Shown: piece after piece, positions 4,048 through 7,200 of the stretch
Layout of the letters: each line of letters starts with the position of its first letter
Numbering within the stretch: position 1 is the stretch's first letter
Source of the DNA: an uncultured Candidatus Saccharibacteria bacterium
GTDB lineage: Bacteria > Patescibacteriota > Saccharimonadia > Saccharimonadales > Saccharimonadaceae
DNA length: 7,200 bases
NCBI GenBank assembly: GCA_949070545.1
Contig: CARTQV010000011.1
Coordinates: forward strand, 1-7,200
Reading direction: 5' to 3'
Notes under the pieces: model-generated
Seen by the model: the letters and a program-made list of their open reading frames with translations, nothing else
What the model was told of the DNA's origin: nothing
Databases searched by the model: none
Made by a program: the position numbers and the translations under genes

Positions 4048-4941
4048 ATGGCAGAAAAGAATATTTTGGTTGCGTTTTTGTTGAATCTTGGCTTTTCGAT
4101 TTATGAGTTTATCGGTGGGACTTTGACCGGTAGTGTGGCAATTGTCTCAGACGCGGTACATGACCTCGGCGATGCTTTTAGTATTGGAATATCGTACTTC
4201 TTGGAGCGTAAAAGTCATAAAAAAGCAGATGAGAAATATACCTATGGATATGTGCGCTACTCGGTGATTGGCGGTTTGATTACGACAACGATTTTGGTTG
4301 TGGGATCGGTTTTTGTTATCTCGCAGGCTGTGCAACGAATATTTGACCCAGTCGAGATTCACTATGATGGGATGATCGTGCTGGCGGTGATTGGCGTGGT
4401 GGTTAATGCGTTGGCAGCTTATTGGACACGTTCTGGAAAATCACTAAATCAACGTTCGGTGAATTTGCACATGTTAGAAGATGTTTTGGGCTGGGTGGTT
4501 GTTTTGGTTGGTGCGATAGTTATGCGTTTTACTAATTTTGGTTTGATTGATCCGATTTTGTCGATTTTGGTTGCAGGATTTATTTTGAAGGAAGCAGTTA
4601 AGAATTGTTTGACGATTTTTGATGTGCTGCTCGAAAAAACTCCGCGTGAGATCAACCTGAAAGAGTTACAAAAAGAACTTTGTAAGCTAAGGAACGTCGA
4701 CGAGGTTCATCATTTGCATGTTTGGACAATGGACGGCGAACATAATTATGCGACTTTGCATGTGGTTTGTACTCCAGAAACAGGCGAGGTGACTAAGCAG
4801 ACAGTGAAGGCTTTGCTGAAGGAAAAAGGCATTGCACACGCAACGGTTGAGCTGGAATCCCCAAGCGAAAAATGTATTGAGCAGAAGTGTGTGGCAGCGG
4901 AAGAAAGAGTTGCTGCGCATCATCATGCACATCATCACTAA
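4048..4941 (+). CDS. Cation diffusion facilitator (CDF) family efflux transporter
   Basis: 297 residues, normal for CzcD/ZitB-like CDF proteins, which export Zn2+ and related divalent cations in exchange for protons. The N-terminal domain has about six helices (roughly 7-27, 30-51, 73-94, 108-125, 145-160, 166-185). Metal site residues are visible in helix 2, D35-AVH38-DLGD42, and in helix 5, H141-MLED145; an H/D pair with xxx spacing is typical of zinc-type members. The cytoplasmic C-terminal domain has the usual VDEVHHLHVWTMDGEHN (217-232). Unusual is a tail with EKCIEQKC (274-281) and the end HHHAHHH (291-297), a likely metal-binding or sensing extension. An in-frame stop at 4036-4038 fixes 4048 as the first possible ATG. 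The next gene follows after 19 nt. Confidence 0.95.
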   Translation: MAEKNILVAFLLNLGFSIYEFIGGTLTGSVAIVSDAVHDLGDAFSIGISYFLERKSHKKADEKYTYGYVRYSVIGGLITTTILVVGSVFVISQAVQRIFDPVEIHYDGMIVLAVIGVVVNALAAYWTRSGKSLNQRSVNLHMLEDVLGWVVVLVGAIVMRFTNFGLIDPILSILVAGFILKEAVKNCLTIFDVLLEKTPREINLKELQKELCKLRNVDEVHHLHVWTMDGEHNYATLHVVCTPETGEVTKQTVKALLKEKGIAHATVELESPSEKCIEQKCVAAEERVAAHHHAHHH

Positions 4942-4960
4942 TAACTAGTAAAGGAGAAAA

Positions 4961-5599
4961 ATGAAACTGACAAAATTAGAACATTCGGGGATTATCTTAG
5001 AGAAAAATATGCAGAAATTGGTGTTCGATCCCGTGGAGTTTGTAGATGAATTGCCAGAATTGGATAATGTAGTTGCGATTGTGATTACGCACAAACATGG
5101 TGACCACTTTCAACCAGAAAATGTGATGGCAATTTTGGATCGTAATCCTGAAGCACGGTTGTTCGTACCCTCCGATGCAGCATCGGAGCTTCCTCACACA
5201 GAGATTGTGAGGAAGGGAGACCGCATAAAAGTTGGTGATTTTGAATTGGAAATTTTCGGGAAAGACCATGCAGAAATTATTGATGGTGAGATTCCCTGTG
5301 CAAATATTGGCGTAGTGGTTGATGGTTCAGTTGTTAATCCAGGTGATTCGTTTGATTTGCCTGATGATGTTTTGCGTCCGAGGGTTTTGTTGGTTCCAGA
5401 AGTGGCGCCTTGGTGTAAGCTAGCTGAAAGTATGAATTATATCGAGCGGGCGCAACCGGAAGTTGTATTGCCAGTGCATAATGCGATTTTGTCAGAAATG
5501 GGAGGTGCAATCTATAACAATTGGTTGGGTAATGCTGCGGAGAAAGCTGGATCGAAGTTTGCGCCGTTGAAGGTCGGCGAAACTATCGAGATATTATAG
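4961..5599 (+). CDS. Metallo-beta-lactamase-fold hydrolase, UlaG-like
   Basis: 212 residues, a short MBL-fold protein of the Lactamase_B_2/UlaG type. The metal-binding signature THKHGDHF at 43-50 supplies H44, H46, D48 and H49. H103 (GKDHAE), D129 in NPGDSF, and H173 in VLPVHNAI fill the remaining positions, so the two-metal site appears complete. The start GIILEKNMQKLVFDPV is characteristic of UlaG-like hydrolases, which have no N-terminal export signal. The substrate is unknown; relatives cleave lactones or phosphodiesters. A good ribosome binding site AAGGAG (4951-4956) precedes the ATG. It lies 19 nt after the CDF gene and 3 nt before the Nudix gene, so the three are probably co-transcribed. 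Confidence 0.9.
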   Translation: MKLTKLEHSGIILEKNMQKLVFDPVEFVDELPELDNVVAIVITHKHGDHFQPENVMAILDRNPEARLFVPSDAASELPHTEIVRKGDRIKVGDFELEIFGKDHAEIIDGEIPCANIGVVVDGSVVNPGDSFDLPDDVLRPRVLLVPEVAPWCKLAESMNYIERAQPEVVLPVHNAILSEMGGAIYNNWLGNAAEKAGSKFAPLKVGETIEIL

Positions 5600-5602
5600 C
5601 CT

Positions 5603-6124
5603 ATGGCGAAAAAGTATATTTTTTACGAATCTCAAGTTCCTGCACACGCAGAGTTCTCTCGTGTGCATGCTTTGCTCGTGACAAAGGATGGGCGAGTGGT
5701 GTTGCGTTATAAAAACGGTGAAGCACGGATTACGGGTGGCCATATCGAGAGTAGTGATAGTAATGTTCGGGCGGCGCTTGAACGAGAAATTCTGGAAGAA
5801 TGTCGGGTTACGATTGATCGTCAAGATTATGTTGGTTATATAAAAATGGAGGATGAAGTAACGAACGAGGTTGAGTTTTGGGCACGGATGGTGGCACGAG
5901 TGGAGAGAATTCTTGCACCAAAGCCTGATCCTGACCGTGACGGAAACTGGGTATATGGTCGAGCTTTGGCGCCACCAGAAATTGCATTCGCAGAAATGAT
6001 TGGAAACTTTCCTACGAATAAAGATTTTTTGCCGGCGGCTTTAAGAATTGCACGCGAGAAAAAATATTTCACAAAGGCATTAAATTTAGAATATGAAGTT
6101 CTGAATAAGGAAAGTCACGATTGA
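5603..6124 (+). CDS. Nudix hydrolase
   Basis: 173 residues with a single Nudix domain in about residues 20-105. The Nudix box begins at G45-G46-HIE and keeps the catalytic helix R61-E-I-L-E65-E66. It deviates from GX5EX7REUXEEXGU: the first Glu is not at the standard spacing (Asp/Ser and one extra residue), and the Gly after the EE is Arg (ECRV). Family members hydrolyse X-linked nucleoside diphosphates and similar compounds; this substrate is unknown. The C-terminal part (120-173) is longer than the core and includes a basic segment RIAREKKYFTKAL. The ATG is 3 nt after the MBL stop with no Shine-Dalgarno sequence, so translation depends on coupling or on a leaderless start from TATTAT (5592-5597). 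The end overlaps the convergent DUF1653 gene by 10 nt. Confidence 0.88.
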   Translation: MAKKYIFYESQVPAHAEFSRVHALLVTKDGRVVLRYKNGEARITGGHIESSDSNVRAALEREILEECRVTIDRQDYVGYIKMEDEVTNEVEFWARMVARVERILAPKPDPDRDGNWVYGRALAPPEIAFAEMIGNFPTNKDFLPAALRIAREKKYFTKALNLEYEVLNKESHD

Positions 6125-6390
6125 GACTTGTTCGGGGGGGGGGCGATACTTTTAATAGTTTGGAGTTCGAAACGGTATTTTTGAGTTGGGAGATTAAGTT
6201 CGTGACACTTTGCTGGGTTAATTTCTTCGAGAAACATTGTTTTTGGGCGGGCATAAAGTTTCCTATCACCATAAAGTGCACGATAAATCACGAGTTCTTC
6301 TTTCGTTTCGCTATGAAGTGCGACGTCTTCGACAATGTATTGGTCTCCTTTGTAATGTCGATAAATTCCGTGCAGAATTAGCTTGTTCAT
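6115..6390 (-). CDS. DUF1653 domain protein
   Basis: 91 residues. Positions 8-58 match the DUF1653 pattern well: GIYRHYKGDQYIVEDVALHS (8-27), then EELVIYRALYG (31-41) and LYARPKTMFLEE (45-56). The family is small, cytosolic and of unknown function; its domain is about 60-70 residues, so the end after KYRFEL is a tail. That tail is encoded across a run of ten C's (6143-6134 on this strand), giving IAPPPNKSQS. It has its own extended -10 promoter and no ribosome binding site, although it also lies just 15 nt downstream of the ABC-2 permease on the same strand and could be read through from there. Its 3' end overlaps the Nudix gene tail to tail. Confidence 0.85.
   Translation of the reverse strand: MNKLILHGIYRHYKGDQYIVEDVALHSETKEELVIYRALYGDRKLYARPKTMFLEEINPAKCHELNLPTQKYRFELQTIKSIAPPPNKSQS
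6134..6143. repeat. Homopolymer run of ten G (C on minus strand)
   Basis: Ten consecutive G's on the plus strand, inside the last codons of the minus-strand DUF1653 gene and 10 nt after the convergent Nudix stop. It is the longest mononucleotide run I see in the window and a candidate slippage site. Confidence 0.9.
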
Positions 6391-6396
6391 AATATA

Positions 6397-6405
6397 ATTA
6401 TAGCA
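6397..6405 (-). promoter_or_regulatory. Extended -10 promoter of the DUF1653 gene
   Basis: The minus strand reads TGCTATAAT. Only six bases (TATATT) separate the hexamer from the ATG at 6390, so the predicted start point is the A of the ATG itself: a leaderless mRNA. The box lies immediately after the stop codon of the ABC-2 permease gene. Confidence 0.6.
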
Positions 6406-7197
6406 CTATTCGACGTCGACGCCACGCGCGAGGAGTTTTTGGTTGAGAAGATAGGTTATCGTGATGAATGTTGAGTAAACAATGATCGCGATAAGTGAGA
6501 TTTGGTGAAAGATTTCTAGGCCATTTGCGCTTCCAAAAGTATGTAAATCTTCTGTGAAAATACGCATGATTTCAGGATTGATTAGCCCAGCGAGGAAGAC
6601 GATTAACAGAATGAAAGCGGATGCGAAAAGATAGATAGTGAATCCGATGATGACGGATCGCAATGCGTGATTTTTGGTGGTATAGTGTCCGAGAATGGAG
6701 CTTGTGGTGCCAACCTGGGCGGCGAAAATGAGTTCGAGATAGATTAGTAGTCCGATCATAATGATGAGAGAAAGACCATGTGGGACGGCGGTGATGATAT
6801 GCTCGAGATTGGTGAAGACATCGGAAGCGCCATAGATGATCATGAGTGAAAACATAACAATAACGAGCGTTGTAAAAATTGTAATCAGAACCGAGAGAAA
6901 CTTGGAAAGGTAGAGAGCTTTCGAACTAACGGGCAGTGTGCGCATGAGATAGGCATGGTCGCCATAAAAATCTGCATGGAAAAGTCGCCAAAGGTTCAGT
7001 GTGTTATTGATGATGGCTCCGATGGCGAATCCAGGAATTGCGCCACTACAAAAATCATAGAGGAATGCGGTGAGCGCAGAACTATTAAAACGGTGTATGA
7101 AACATCCGAAGATTGCTAAGAAGATGATGATACTATAGAAAATGATGAGGGGTTTGAAGATAGATTTGAGATCGTATTTGAGTAGTTTTTTGAGCAT
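6406..7197 (-). CDS. ABC-2 type transporter permease
   Basis: 263 residues, complete from ATG 7197-7195, but its ribosome binding site is outside the window. Six hydrophobic segments are visible, roughly 15-33, 48-66, 100-125, 137-160, 180-206 and 232-252. Between the second and third is DHAYLMRTLPVSSKALYLSK (80-99), the amphipathic LPVS-containing segment common to ABC-2 membrane subunits, which pair with a separate ATPase. That ATPase is expected just upstream, beyond the right edge. Substrates of such pairs include antibiotics, peptides and lipids; none can be assigned. The N-terminus MLKKLLKYDLKSIFK is the usual cytoplasmic amphipathic start. The C-terminus is short and polar. No terminator is seen between this gene and DUF1653. 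Confidence 0.87.
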   Translation of the reverse strand: MLKKLLKYDLKSIFKPLIIFYSIIIFLAIFGCFIHRFNSSALTAFLYDFCSGAIPGFAIGAIINNTLNLWRLFHADFYGDHAYLMRTLPVSSKALYLSKFLSVLITIFTTLVIVMFSLMIIYGASDVFTNLEHIITAVPHGLSLIIMIGLLIYLELIFAAQVGTTSSILGHYTTKNHALRSVIIGFTIYLFASAFILLIVFLAGLINPEIMRIFTEDLHTFGSANGLEIFHQISLIAIIVYSTFITITYLLNQKLLARGVDVE

Positions 7198-7200
7198 AAA

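Noticed and set aside
4687..4938. Minus-strand frame rich in Met/Cys/His opposite the CDF gene
   Set aside because: It is the antisense of the CDF coding sequence; its composition mirrors the His-rich tail codons.
6121..6381. Plus-strand frame opposite the DUF1653 gene
   Set aside because: The minus-strand product matches a known family and the plus frame matches nothing.
1..7200. CRISPR arrays, tRNA genes, complete insertion sequences, replication origin
   Set aside because: No regularly spaced repeats, cloverleaf sequences, transposase genes or DnaA-box clusters were seen on either strand.

Overview
The window looks like a low-to-mid GC chromosomal segment from a small-genome bacterium. 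My best guess is Candidatus Saccharibacteria (TM7) or a related CPR lineage. The reasons are a surface-protein fragment of the Fibrobacter succinogenes paralogous-domain (FISUMP) type, short genes preceded by extended -10 boxes almost touching the start codon (leaderless-like), and a mix of small compact genes. Standard stop codons are used throughout. This is inference from style, not a phylogenetic result, and a Firmicute is not excluded.

Left part (1-1800): the 3' end of a MacB/FtsX-type ABC permease ends at 581 and is followed by a clear intrinsic terminator (644-666). About 1.1 kb of mostly decayed DNA follows. It holds unrecognised open-frame remnants on both strands (708-980), one intact small gene (a DUF3781 protein, 1054-1302, minus), a GC-rich island (about 1325-1408), a 52-codon minus-strand frame (1421-1579), and a pair of interleaved inverted repeats (1600-1704) that could be transposon ends or a pseudoknot.

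Middle (1797-4020): an extended -10 promoter, then a two-gene operon of a class I SAM methyltransferase and a PPOX/FMN-binding split-barrel protein that overlap by 1 nt. Facing it on the minus strand is a YgjV-like membrane protein gene, whose stop overlaps by 4 nt the start of a truncated FISUMP C-terminal piece. Upstream of the YgjV-like gene, between a TGTTATAAT promoter box and a terminator-like hairpin with five U's, lies a highly structured leader of about 145 nt. It has a 10-bp closing stem that starts at the predicted transcription start, an 11-bp inner stem, an apical H-type pseudoknot, and competing alternative pairings. I match it to no RNA class I know. It is the best candidate for an undescribed regulatory RNA or riboswitch here.

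Right part (4013-7197): a plus-strand run of a CDF zinc/cation efflux protein with a His-rich tail, an UlaG-like metallo-beta-lactamase-fold hydrolase and a Nudix hydrolase, tightly spaced and probably co-transcribed. Converging on it from the minus strand are a DUF1653 protein, whose 3' end contains a 10-nt poly-C run that sets the C-terminal tail, and an ABC-2 type permease that reaches the right edge. The DUF1653 gene has its own extended -10 box six bases before its ATG.
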